This document shows, piece after piece, positions 1 through 7,063 of a stretch of 22,303 nucleotides of DNA. A program made the translations under genes and the position numbers. How positions within the stretch are numbered: position 1 is the first letter of the stretch; each line of letters begins with the position of its first letter. Origin of the DNA: Methylococcaceae bacterium UBA7658 (GTDB lineage Bacteria > Pseudomonadota > Gammaproteobacteria > Methylococcales > Methylomonadaceae); contig DLHW01000016.1 in the NCBI GenBank assembly GCA_002483425.1, positions 1 to 22,303 on the forward strand, given 5' to 3'. The notes under the pieces are model-generated. The model saw nothing but the letters and a program-made list of their open reading frames with translations, made no database searches and was not told the origin of the DNA.

Positions 1-55
1 ACGTTTCCAAGATTTTCAGCGTTTGAAAAATAAATAATCTATCTTTCACATTAAG

Positions 56-499
56 CTAATCGAACTTTTCCACATCAAACACCGTGCCGCGAACGCCGGT
101 TACTTTGACTTTGGTATGGATATCGCAGTCTTCGCCATGGACTTTCCAAATGGTGTCGTCCACTTTGATTTTGCCCTGGCCGTTTTCGATGGGCGCGTAT
201 AAGGTGAATACTCGTCCGATGTATTGCGCGCCGCGTTTGTTGAGCAGGGGCTGATCGGTTACCAGCGACAGTTTTTTCCCGTAGTACCGCCATGCGGTGA
301 TAGCGAGCACGGAAAATACGGAAAAAATCAATACCTGAAAATTGATGCTCAAGCCGGGTAATAGCCAGACTAGCAAACCGGTTATGAAACCGGATACCGC
401 CAGCCACATGAAGAAAAAACCGGGGGTCAGCATTTCCAAAATCAGCAACACGAAAGCCAGCGCCCACCAGTGCCAAAATTCGAATACGATCTCAGCCAT
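56..499 (-). CDS. NfeD family membrane protein
   Basis: A 147-residue protein with three N-terminal hydrophobic segments (about residues 10-25, 28-48 and 52-70), followed by a soluble glycine- and valine-rich C-terminal part (about 90-147) that fits the small OB-fold of short NfeD proteins. The family partners SPFH/stomatin proteins in membrane quality control; the exact biochemical role of short NfeD proteins is unsettled. The gene lies directly downstream of an SPFH gene on the same strand, the classic pairing, so the two are probably co-transcribed. The frame can also start at a GTG at 502, one base after the SPFH stop. I prefer the ATG at 499 because an AAGGGG ribosome-binding sequence lies six bases before it, while the GTG would be only three bases away. 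Confidence 0.88.
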   Translation of the reverse strand: MAEIVFEFWHWWALAFVLLILEMLTPGFFFMWLAVSGFITGLLVWLLPGLSINFQVLIFSVFSVLAITAWRYYGKKLSLVTDQPLLNKRGAQYIGRVFTLYAPIENGQGKIKVDDTIWKVHGEDCDIHTKVKVTGVRGTVFDVEKFD

Positions 500-502
500 C
501 AC

Positions 503-1420
503 TTACCCCTTTTTAGCCATTGCTTCTTTAGCCAGTTCGGTAATGCCCCCCAATGCGCCGATGACGCTGCCGGCTTCCAGCGGCATTAAGACGATTTTGC
601 TATTGCTTGCGGAAGCTACGTCTTTCAACGACTCGATGTATTTTTGCGCGACAAAATAATTCACCGCCTGGATATTGCCTTTAGCGATGGCCTCCGAAAC
701 CATGAGGGTGGCGTTGGCTTCTGCTTTTGCCAGCCTTTCACGTGCATCGGCATCGCGGTAAGCGGCCTCTTTACGCCCCTCGGCATCGAGAATTGCCGCC
801 TGCTGAGCGCCTTCCGCCCGCAGGATTTCGGACTGCCTTAAACCTTCCGCTTCCAGGATGGAGGCGCGTTTTAAGCGCTCGGCCTTCATTTGCCGTCCCA
901 TTGCTTCAACCAAGTCTTTCGGCGGGGCAATATCCTTGATTTCTATGCGGGTGGCTTTGATGCCCCACGGCGTAGTGGCGTCATCCACCACGGTCAGCAA
1001 CCGGGCGTTGATGTCGTCCCGGCGGGATAACAATTCGTCCAAATCCATCGAACCCATCACGGTACGGATGTTAGTCATGACCAGATTCAAAATCGCCAAG
1101 TCCAGTTGACTGACTTCATAAGCGGCTTTCGCGGCATCCATCACTTGATAAAACACCACGCCGTCGACCGTCACCATCGCGTTATCCTTGGTGATGACTT
1201 CCTGCGACGGCACATCCATGACTTGCTCCATCATGACCATCCGGCGGCCAATACGGTCGATCACCGGCATGATGATGTTCAAGCCCGGCGTCAAAGTATT
1301 GGTATAACGGCCGAACCGTTCTACGGTATATTCCATGCCCTGCGGGACGGATTTGACGCTCAAAAATACGAGCACCAAAACAAAAGCCAGTAAAAATAAG
1401 AAAAACACACCGATGCTCAT
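503..1420 (-). CDS. SPFH/stomatin-like membrane protein (QmcA type)
   Basis: A 305-residue protein with one N-terminal membrane anchor (residues 3-21), then an SPFH (band 7) domain to about residue 190, then an alanine- and glutamate-rich coiled-coil stretch. Three AEG triplets at residues 191-193, 202-204 and 213-215 are spaced exactly 11 residues apart, typical of the helical tail that drives oligomerisation in this family. Length and order match QmcA/stomatin-like proteins, which form large membrane-associated cages with proteases or NfeD partners (family knowledge). The ATG start is supported by a GGGAGGA ribosome-binding sequence just upstream. The NfeD gene follows immediately. A client or protease partner cannot be told from the window. 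Confidence 0.92.
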   Translation of the reverse strand: MSIGVFFLFLLAFVLVLVFLSVKSVPQGMEYTVERFGRYTNTLTPGLNIIMPVIDRIGRRMVMMEQVMDVPSQEVITKDNAMVTVDGVVFYQVMDAAKAAYEVSQLDLAILNLVMTNIRTVMGSMDLDELLSRRDDINARLLTVVDDATTPWGIKATRIEIKDIAPPKDLVEAMGRQMKAERLKRASILEAEGLRQSEILRAEGAQQAAILDAEGRKEAAYRDADARERLAKAEANATLMVSEAIAKGNIQAVNYFVAQKYIESLKDVASASNSKIVLMPLEAGSVIGALGGITELAKEAMAKKG

Positions 1421-1450
1421 AAATTCCTCCCGATTGTTAGCCCTCTAATT

Positions 1451-1479
1451 GTTGTCAGTATGCGCGTAGACAACTTTTT
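1451..1479 (+). terminator. Hairpin with T-run (possible plus-strand terminator)
   Basis: A GTTGTC/GACAAC inverted repeat (six base pairs, 12-base loop) is followed by TTTTT on the plus strand. It lies 31 bases upstream of the SPFH start, so it is in that gene's leader when read on the minus strand. No plus-strand gene ends just before it. It may stop antisense transcription, or it may be a regulatory stem in the leader. Confidence 0.3.
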
Positions 1480-1604
1480 GTTTGTTAATACAATAAATTC
1501 TAGCAGCCATTCACATTTATACACCGGTACTTCGGCATGGGCCAGAATTGAAGCGGCATCCGGGAAAATAATATCGTGTTTCCATCGGTAAAAAATGTGT
1601 TATG

Positions 1605-1634
1605 TTGCAAATTAATGAATAGTTACAGCATAAT
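1605..1634 (+). promoter_or_regulatory. Candidate sigma-70 promoter for the small membrane protein gene at 1665
   Basis: TTGCAA (1605-1610) and CATAAT (1629-1634) are separated by 18 bases, each close to the sigma-70 consensus. The predicted start of transcription is near 1641, about 24 bases before the ATG at 1665. No strong ribosome-binding sequence is visible in that short leader. Based on consensus matching only. Confidence 0.45.
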
Positions 1635-1664
1635 GCAGCGCAATTTTTCCACGGCATAAAGAAA

Positions 1665-1970
1665 ATGGTTTTACACGCAATTAATATCGGTATTTTATCT
1701 CTGTTGTTTTTTATTATCGGCATGATCAAACCGAAATGGCCGTTGTTTTTCATGGAAAAGCCTACCCGCTGGCACATTACCATGATATCGACCGTTTTTT
1801 TTATGATTTTCATGACCATGTTTGCCGAAGGCCAGCGGCAAAAACAAGTTCTTGAGAAACACAAAAGGCAAACTACGGAGAGTGCCGCCGCTGTGCCAGC
1901 GCCCGATCCCGAATCGGTGCCTGTTCCGGTGCCGGTCGAAAAACCGAAAGAAGCGGTTAAGAAAAAATAG
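1665..1970 (+). CDS. Small two-helix membrane protein with Pro/Val-rich tail, function unknown
   Basis: A 101-residue protein. Two hydrophobic helices (about residues 3-20 and 37-54) are separated by a basic, tryptophan-containing loop. The second helix leads into a charged segment and then a low-complexity tail rich in Pro, Val, Glu and Lys (about 77-101, with a PVPVPV run). I do not recognise a named family. The topology suggests both ends on one side of the inner membrane, with the tail as a flexible linker. It is convergent with the cupin gene, whose 3' end is 13 bases away, and it has a candidate promoter of its own. The overlapping minus-strand frame is arginine- and asparagine-rich and looks like a shadow. 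Confidence 0.7.
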   Translation: MVLHAINIGILSLLFFIIGMIKPKWPLFFMEKPTRWHITMISTVFFMIFMTMFAEGQRQKQVLEKHKRQTTESAAAVPAPDPESVPVPVPVEKPKEAVKKK

Positions 1971-1983
1971 CTTCCGGTTATTA

Positions 1984-2313
1984 TTACGGCTCATAATGGA
2001 TCGCCAGCCAAATCGTATCCGGATCTGGCGGTGTCCAGTCTACCCGATGCCGGGTATGGGCCGGAATGTTGATATAATCGCCCGTTTGCAGGTTAAATGT
2101 AGGGCCGTTTTCATATCGGAGAATCGCTTTGCCTTGCACTAGCAAGACCCATTCGTCCCAATTCTGATCGTACCACTCGCCTGCGCAGGTCGAGTGTCCC
2201 CGGGAAACAATGCGTTCTATTTTCAGTTTTTTCCTCTCGATTAAACAATCGGATTGCTCTTCGGTCATAAGCGCAGGAATGTGTTCTAAGATATTGTGCT
2301 GTCCGGATGTCAT
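1984..2313 (-). CDS. Cupin domain protein
   Basis: A 109-residue single-domain cupin. The two cupin signatures are visible in degenerate form: a first strand block ending WDEWVLLVQGKA (about residues 52-63, with Glu54), and a second, LQTGDY...IPAHTRHRV (about 75-91), with His86 and His89 as plausible metal ligands. Small cupins of this form are often annotated as metal-binding beta-barrel proteins or cupin-fold phosphomannose-isomerase-like proteins. The substrate is unknown. It is divergent from the flavoprotein gene, with 42 bases between the two start codons. No clear ribosome-binding sequence precedes the ATG. Confidence 0.85.
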   Translation of the reverse strand: MTSGQHNILEHIPALMTEEQSDCLIERKKLKIERIVSRGHSTCAGEWYDQNWDEWVLLVQGKAILRYENGPTFNLQTGDYINIPAHTRHRVDWTPPDPDTIWLAIHYEP

Positions 2314-2355
2314 GCGTTTGCGTCACCATCAAAAGTTCATTGCATCATAAATCGA

Positions 2356-3600
2356 ATGCCGAAACCAGCCAGTATTTCAGATAAAATCGCCGCTGTCGTA
2401 GGCGGCGGTCCCGCCGGTTTGATGGCCGCTGAAGTTGTTAGCCGTGCTGGCGTCAAAGTGAACGTTTACGATGCCATGCCATCGGTGGGCCGTAAGTTTT
2501 TAATGGCGGGCAAGGGTGGTCTGAATATTACTCATTCCGAACCGTTTGCAAGTTTTTTGACGCGTTATAACGGACGCGCTAAGGTTTTGCAACCGGCGCT
2601 GACGGAATTCGACGCCGAAGTGTTAAGAGAATGGGTGCATCAATTAGGGATTAAAACCTTCGTAGGATCGTCGGGGCGTGTTTTTCCGGCTGAAATGAAG
2701 GCGGCGCCGCTACTGCGCGCTTGGTTACACAAGTTGCGGCAACAGGGGGTTAAATTCCATGTCCGGCATCGATGGTTAGGCTGGAGTGATTCAAGTCCCT
2801 ATACCTTACGTTTCCAGACGCCGCATGGACTGCGCGACATTGAAGCCGATGCGGTTATTCTGGCTTTGGGCGGCGGCAGTTGGCCGCAATTGGGTTCGAC
2901 CGGGGAATGGGTATCGATTTTGGGTGAGAGAGGGGTGTCCATGACTGCGCTTGCCCCTTCAAATTGCGGTTTCGATGTGAATTGGAGCGAGCATTTCCGG
3001 CAGCGCTATGCCGGATCGCCTTTAAAGTCAGTCGCCGCATCTTTTTCCGGCATTGGAAAACGAGGCGATTGCATGATAACTGGAACCGGCGTCGAAGGTG
3101 GAATCATCTACGCTTTGTCCGCGTTATTGCGCGAGGAAATCGCCCAAACAGGCTCGGCTACTTGCTATTTAGACTTAGCGCCGGATAAGACGATGGCTGT
3201 TTTAATCGAAAGACTCTCTAAATCACGCGGCAAACAATCCATGACCAACCATCTTCGTAAATGCCTAGGCATTGATGGCGTAAAAGCCGGATTACTGCGC
3301 GAAACGGTAACCCTTGAGGAATTTAACGATCCGGCAACGCTTTGTTCGGCGGTTAAAGCGTTGCCGGTTAAGCTGATAACGGCCCGGCCCATTGCCGAAG
3401 CGATTAGCAGTGCTGGCGGAGTGAGCTTTGATGCTATAGACGCACAATTCATGATTGAATCACTGCCCGGCGTGTTTTGCGCAGGTGAAATGCTGGATTG
3501 GGAAGCACCGACCGGAGGGTATTTGTTGACCGCTTGTTTTGCTACCGGCCGGAAGGCGGGAGAAGGTGTTTTGAATTGGTTTAATCGGGCGCATGAATAA
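2356..3600 (+). CDS. NAD(P)/FAD-dependent oxidoreductase, BaiN/PP_4765-like flavoprotein
   Basis: A 414-residue HI0933/BaiN-type flavoprotein. The N-terminus carries the dinucleotide-binding motif GGGPAG (residues 16-21), followed by the family signature around GRKFLMAGKGGLNITHSE. The C-terminus carries the second FAD-contact block FCAGEMLDWEAPTGGYLL (about 374-391). The physiological reaction of this subfamily is not established; a related enzyme, BaiN, has been linked to bile-acid or unsaturated-substrate reduction in gut bacteria. The frame is open back to 2296, but the extra 20 residues would overlap the divergent cupin gene and lack family character, so I place the start at the ATG at 2356, which begins 14 residues ahead of the nucleotide-binding fold. 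It is monocistronic by context. Confidence 0.9.
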   Translation: MPKPASISDKIAAVVGGGPAGLMAAEVVSRAGVKVNVYDAMPSVGRKFLMAGKGGLNITHSEPFASFLTRYNGRAKVLQPALTEFDAEVLREWVHQLGIKTFVGSSGRVFPAEMKAAPLLRAWLHKLRQQGVKFHVRHRWLGWSDSSPYTLRFQTPHGLRDIEADAVILALGGGSWPQLGSTGEWVSILGERGVSMTALAPSNCGFDVNWSEHFRQRYAGSPLKSVAASFSGIGKRGDCMITGTGVEGGIIYALSALLREEIAQTGSATCYLDLAPDKTMAVLIERLSKSRGKQSMTNHLRKCLGIDGVKAGLLRETVTLEEFNDPATLCSAVKALPVKLITARPIAEAISSAGGVSFDAIDAQFMIESLPGVFCAGEMLDWEAPTGGYLLTACFATGRKAGEGVLNWFNRAHE

Positions 3601-3724
3601 AAATGCCGGTAGGCCAAAGTAATTGCTTGATTCCTTGACCAATAACGAAGGGATGAGATAATAAGTGAGATTGTTATCGAAATTCTTCCTTAAATTTTCA
3701 AACTTACTTCAAAACTTTCTTCTT

Positions 3725-4117
3725 ATGATCGAAAATCTTGTGCCTCAAGATTGTTGGGAGTTATTACAACAGGATGCGTCCGCCGTAATGATCGACGTGC
3801 GTACGCAAATGGAGCACAGTTATGTCGGTCATCCGATCGGAGCGATTCATATCCCTTGGAAAGAAGCGCCGGGCTGGGAAGTCAATGTTAATTTTGTGAA
3901 CAGCGTAAGCCGGATCGTATCCGATAAAAGCGCTCCCGTTTTATTGCTATGCCGTAGCGGGCAACGCTCGTTAAGCGCGGCGCAAGCTTTGGAGTCCGCG
4001 GGTTATACGCGGCTAATTAATATTGCCGATGGTTTTGAAGGGCCTCTGGATAACAATAAACATCGCGGTAATACCGGCGGCTGGCGGTTTTGCGGCTTGC
4101 CTTGGGAACAAAGTTAA
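3725..4117 (+). CDS. Rhodanese-like domain protein (single domain sulfurtransferase)
   Basis: A 130-residue single rhodanese domain. The active-site loop CRSGQRS lies at residues 76-82, with catalytic Cys76. The DVRTQMEH block near residue 24 and a C-terminal GGWRFCGLPW segment are also typical. Such proteins carry sulfur as a cysteine persulfide; the acceptor is unknown. An alternative GTG at 3665 would add 20 hydrophobic residues (LLSKFFLKFSNLLQ...), resembling a membrane anchor or signal sequence. I chose the ATG at 3725 because the domain begins there, although neither start has a good ribosome-binding sequence. If the longer form is real, the protein would be membrane-linked. It is followed by typA after 152 bases. 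Confidence 0.87.
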   Translation: MIENLVPQDCWELLQQDASAVMIDVRTQMEHSYVGHPIGAIHIPWKEAPGWEVNVNFVNSVSRIVSDKSAPVLLLCRSGQRSLSAAQALESAGYTRLINIADGFEGPLDNNKHRGNTGGWRFCGLPWEQS

Positions 4118-4269
4118 AGCTGCATTCCGTGTTAAACTAACCGTATTCCGAATACCCCGGCTTTCCAAGCTATATAGCCTATTTATCCAAATTCATTGAT
4201 TTATTAACCGGATAGGTTTTATGTCCGGCAATCGCAAATCTTTATTTAACCTAACGCACAAATCCAAAA

Positions 4270-6093
4270 GTGATCGAAAAACTAAGAAACATCGCCATTA
4301 TCGCGCACGTAGACCATGGCAAGACCACGCTGGTGGATAAATTGCTGCAACAGTCCGGCACGTTTGCCGCCCACAGTAAAGTCGCCGAGCGGGTCATGGA
4401 CTCCAACGACCTGGAAAAAGAACGCGGTATTACGATTTTGGCCAAAAATACCGCTCTGGATTGGAACGATTACCACATCAATATTGTCGATACGCCCGGT
4501 CACGCCGATTTCGGCGGCGAGGTAGAGCGGGTGTTATCGATGGTCGATTCAGTTTTATTGCTGGTCGACGCCGTGGACGGCCCGATGCCGCAAACCCGCT
4601 TCGTTACTCAAAAAGCCTTTGCGCTCGGTCTAAAACCGATTGTCGTCATCAACAAAATCGATCGTCCCGGCGCCCGCGCCGACTGGGTCGTCGATCAAAC
4701 TTTCGATTTGTTCGACCGCTTGGGCGCAACGGACGAACAACTGGATTTTCCCATTGTTTATGCTTCGGCCCTGAACGGTTACGCCAGCCTGGAATCGACC
4801 GCGACCGGAGGCGACATGACGCCGCTATTCGAAACCATCGTCGAAAAAGTCAGCCCGCCGCCGGTCGATATCGACGGTCCTTTCCAAATGCAGGTTTCCA
4901 GCCTTGATTACAATACGTATGTCGGCGTCATTGGTATCGGCCGCATTCAGCGCGGCACGGTAAAGGCCAATATGCCGCTCACGATTGTCAGCCGCGCAGG
5001 CGAGGAACGTAAGGGCCGTATCCTCCAATTGTTCGGTTTTCACGGTTTGGAACGGGTGGAAGTGCCGGAAGCGCGCGCGGGCGATATTATCGCGTTTACC
5101 GGGATCGAAAAGCTGGAAATCTCCGATACCTTATGTCATCCCGATCATATCGAAATATTGCCGCCGTTAACGGTTGACGAACCGACCGTAACCATGACTT
5201 TTCAAGTCAACAACTCGCCCTTTGCCGGTAAGGAAGGGAAGTACCTGACCTCCCGGCAAATCCGCGACCGGCTGGAAAAAGAATTGCAACACAATGTCGC
5301 TTTGAAAGTGGAGGATACCGCCGATCCCGATAAATTTAAGGTTTCAGGCCGGGGCGAGTTGCATTTATCGGTGTTGATCGAGAATATGCGCCGGGAAGGG
5401 TTCGAACTGGGCGTATCCAGGCCGGAAGTTATTTTAAAAGAGGTTAATGGCGAAAAACATGAACCGTTTGAGATGGTTACCATTGAGGTAGAAGAAATCC
5501 ACCAAGGCGCTATTATGGAAAAGCTGGGTGAGCGCAAAGGCGACTTGCTCAATATGGTGCCGGACGGTAAAGGCCGGGTCCGGCTTGAATACCTTGTGCC
5601 GTCGCGCGGTTTAATCGGTTTTCAAACCGAATTCATGACATCCACATCCGGTTCGGGGCTGTTTTACCATGTGTTCGATCATTACGGGCCGATGAAAAAA
5701 GGCGAACTGGGCAGTCGTAAGCGGGGTGTTTTGGTTTCTATGGTGCAGGGCAAAGCGTTAGCGTACGCCTTATTCGCATTGCAGGAGCGCGGCGAGTTAT
5801 TCCTGGTTCATGCCGATGAGGTGTATGAAGGCATGTTGGTCGGTATTCATTCCAGGTCTAACGATTTAGTCGTTAACCCGACAAAAGCTAAGCAATTGAC
5901 TAATATACGCGCGGCGGGTACCGATGAAAACTTGATCTTGGTCCCCGTGCAAAAAATGAGCTTGGAGCAAGCTTTGGAGTTTATCGCAGATGACGAACTG
6001 GTTGAGGTAACGCCAAAATCAATTCGTCTGCGCAAAAAATTTTTATTGGAACACGAACGCAAAAGGGCGGCTAAAGAACAAAGCGCAGAGTAA
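4270..6093 (+). CDS. typA: Ribosome-associated translational GTPase TypA/BipA
   Basis: A 607-residue translational GTPase of the expected length. The GTPase motifs are G1 HVDHGKTT (residues 13-20), switch region RGITILAKN, G3 DTPGH (74-78) and G4 NKID (128-131). They are followed by the domain II barrel, the EF-G-like domains III and V, and a BipA-specific C-terminal domain. TypA/BipA binds 70S or 50S particles and helps ribosome assembly and growth under cold or other stress. It starts with GTG, giving the canonical MIEKLRNIAIIAHVDHGK beginning. No strong ribosome-binding sequence is seen. No intrinsic terminator for the plus strand follows: the hairpin just after the stop has its T-run on the other strand. 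Confidence 0.98.
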   Translation: MIEKLRNIAIIAHVDHGKTTLVDKLLQQSGTFAAHSKVAERVMDSNDLEKERGITILAKNTALDWNDYHINIVDTPGHADFGGEVERVLSMVDSVLLLVDAVDGPMPQTRFVTQKAFALGLKPIVVINKIDRPGARADWVVDQTFDLFDRLGATDEQLDFPIVYASALNGYASLESTATGGDMTPLFETIVEKVSPPPVDIDGPFQMQVSSLDYNTYVGVIGIGRIQRGTVKANMPLTIVSRAGEERKGRILQLFGFHGLERVEVPEARAGDIIAFTGIEKLEISDTLCHPDHIEILPPLTVDEPTVTMTFQVNNSPFAGKEGKYLTSRQIRDRLEKELQHNVALKVEDTADPDKFKVSGRGELHLSVLIENMRREGFELGVSRPEVILKEVNGEKHEPFEMVTIEVEEIHQGAIMEKLGERKGDLLNMVPDGKGRVRLEYLVPSRGLIGFQTEFMTSTSGSGLFYHVFDHYGPMKKGELGSRKRGVLVSMVQGKALAYALFALQERGELFLVHADEVYEGMLVGIHSRSNDLVVNPTKAKQLTNIRAAGTDENLILVPVQKMSLEQALEFIADDELVEVTPKSIRLRKKFLLEHERKRAAKEQSAE

Positions 6094-6099
6094 CGTCAT

Positions 6100-6134
6100 A
6101 AAAAAAGCCTCGCCGCATTGCACGGTTGAGGCTT
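6100..6134 (-). terminator. Intrinsic terminator of the candidate sRNA
   Basis: On the minus strand AAGCCTC (6134-6128) pairs with GAGGCTT (6111-6105). An inner CCG/CGG stem caps the hairpin and a T-run reaches 6100. The T-run exists only on the minus strand, so it does not serve typA, which ends at 6093 on the plus strand. Its orientation implies a minus-strand transcript in a space with no minus-strand gene. Confidence 0.75.
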
Positions 6135-6219
6135 GAATGATCGTCTGCCACGCTAGTATAGGAGACCTATCCGAAGCAACATCCCGTTGAGAATACTTCA
6201 TCCCTTAAATTTCGACGAC
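6100..6219 (-). ncRNA. Candidate RsmY/RsmZ/CsrB-type regulatory RNA (CsrA-titrating)
   Basis: What is seen on the minus strand: a good -10 (GATAAT, 6231-6226) gives a predicted 5' end near 6219. The transcript contains three GGA motifs: AAGGGATG (GGA at 6203-6201), CAAC-GGGAT-GTTG (GGA at 6184-6182, in the loop of a four-pair stem) and TTCGGATAGG (6172-6170). It then has a short ATAGG-TCT-CCTAT hairpin and a 5' GTCGTC that can pair with GACGAT near 6145-6140. It ends in an intrinsic terminator with seven T. Length is about 120 nt. The looped motif closely resembles the CsrA/RsmA selected consensus (ACARGGAUGU). A GacA-like operator lies about 64 bases upstream of the predicted start. The combination is what RsmY and RsmZ look like. 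Only two or three GGA sites is few for the class, and expression is unproven. Confidence 0.6.
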
Positions 6220-6225
6220 ACTTGC

Positions 6226-6254
6226 ATTATCCCAAAAATTCTTCCTTAATAAAG
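6226..6254 (-). promoter_or_regulatory. Candidate promoter of the minus-strand sRNA
   Basis: The -10 GATAAT lies at 6231-6226. At the ideal 17-base spacing the -35 position (6254-6249) reads CTTTAT, a poor match. A strong -10 with a poor -35 fits a promoter that depends on an upstream activator, consistent with the operator at 6275-6292. Confidence 0.5.
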
Positions 6255-6274
6255 CAGGTATTTTCGTAATTTAA

Positions 6275-6292
6275 TGTAATCTATAGCTTACA
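6275..6292. promoter_or_regulatory. GacA/LetA/UvrY-type upstream activating site (18-bp palindrome)
   Basis: The plus strand reads TGTAAT-CTATAG-CTTACA. The reported GacA upstream activating sequence is TGTAAG-N6-CTTACA, so 11 of 12 specified bases match. The spacer CTATAG is itself palindromic, and the whole 18-mer has one mismatched pair. Its centre is about 64 bases upstream of the predicted sRNA start and about 75 bases upstream of the predicted hisB transcription start. Known targets of this site are the genes of CsrA-sequestering RNAs. Confidence 0.65.
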
Positions 6293-6324
6293 AATTAAGT
6301 TTTAGCATTAAAAGCGGTATTATT

Positions 6325-6352
6325 TTGGCTGTTCTGGTGTACGAATTATTAT
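6325..6352 (+). promoter_or_regulatory. Candidate sigma-70 promoter of the his operon
   Basis: TTGGCT (6325-6330) and TATTAT (6347-6352) are spaced by 16 bases. Predicted transcription start is near 6359, leaving a leader of about 80 bases before hisB. The leader contains no run of histidine codons and no terminator/antiterminator pair, so classical his attenuation is not indicated. Confidence 0.5.
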
Positions 6353-6439
6353 CTTTAGACCGATAAAATAAAAGTCTTCTTGTATTACAATTACCACAGC
6401 CTATATTCGCTAGTTTTTTACTCATTAAGACCGTCAACA

Positions 6440-7033
6440 ATGGATCAGCGTACTGCACAAATCGAGCGGAATACTCTCGAAACGCAAATCAAAGTCAGCA
6501 TTAACCTCGACGGAACCGGAAAGGCTTCGTTTTCGACCGGAGTTCCTTTTCTCGAACACATGCTCGACCAAATCGCCAGACATGGATTGATCGATATGGA
6601 AATCGTCGCCAAGGGCGATTTGGAAATCGACGCTCATCATACCGTTGAAGATGTCGGCATCACGCTAGGCCAGGCGTTTGCAAAAGCCTCAGGCGATAAA
6701 AAAGGCATTGTGCGCTACGGACATGCCTACATACCTTTGGATGAAGCGTTATCGCGCGTTGTCATCGATTTGTCCGGGCGTCCGGGTTTGGTTTACGACG
6801 TTAAGTTTCCCCGCGCCATGATCGGCAGTTTCGATGTCGATTTGTTTCGGGAATTTTTCCAAGGCTTTGTCAATCATGCGGGCGTTACGCTTCATATCGA
6901 TAATCTGAAAGGGGCTAACGCTCATCATGTTGCGGAGACTATTTTTAAGGCCGTGGGCCGGGCTCTGCGCATGGCTGTTGCTTCCGATCCGAGAATGACC
7001 GGCATCATGCCGTCCACCAAAGGCAGTCTTTGA
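6440..7033 (+). CDS. hisB: Imidazoleglycerol-phosphate dehydratase
   Basis: A 197-residue monofunctional HisB catalysing dehydration of imidazoleglycerol phosphate to imidazole-acetol phosphate (step six of histidine synthesis, counting from ATP and PRPP). The two metal-binding histidine motifs are visible: DAHHTVED at residues 64-71 and AHHVAE at 161-166. Length is that of the single-domain enzyme, without the histidinol-phosphatase fusion of enterics. The frame is open back to a TTG at 6380, but that adds an aromatic-rich 20-residue stretch foreign to the family, so the ATG at 6440 is used. It is the first gene of the his-tat run, 30 bases before hisH. No clear ribosome-binding sequence is seen. 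Confidence 0.97.
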   Translation: MDQRTAQIERNTLETQIKVSINLDGTGKASFSTGVPFLEHMLDQIARHGLIDMEIVAKGDLEIDAHHTVEDVGITLGQAFAKASGDKKGIVRYGHAYIPLDEALSRVVIDLSGRPGLVYDVKFPRAMIGSFDVDLFREFFQGFVNHAGVTLHIDNLKGANAHHVAETIFKAVGRALRMAVASDPRMTGIMPSTKGSL

Positions 7034-7063
7034 TTCTTTTCCCTCTCTGAACTTTCATTTCTT

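Noticed and set aside
342..1393. Plus-strand open frames opposite the NfeD and SPFH genes
   Set aside because: They are shadows of well-supported minus-strand genes and show no domain or membrane logic.
4221..4340. Alternative upstream ATG before typA (39-codon frame)
   Set aside because: It is in a different frame from typA and runs into the coding region; the peptide is Arg/Lys/His-rich in the way out-of-frame readings of GTPase genes are. A regulatory upstream ORF cannot be excluded but is unsupported.
6105..6134. Hairpin after typA taken as the typA terminator
   Set aside because: The T-run is on the minus strand only; on the plus strand the stem is followed by GAATGATC.
6359..6439. Histidine attenuator in the hisB leader
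   Set aside because: The leader has no run of His codons and no competing hairpins ending in a T-run.
6380..6439. N-terminal extension of hisB from a TTG
   Set aside because: The 20 extra residues are aromatic-rich and foreign to HisB, which normally begins just before the catalytic fold; the ATG at 6440 gives the family length.
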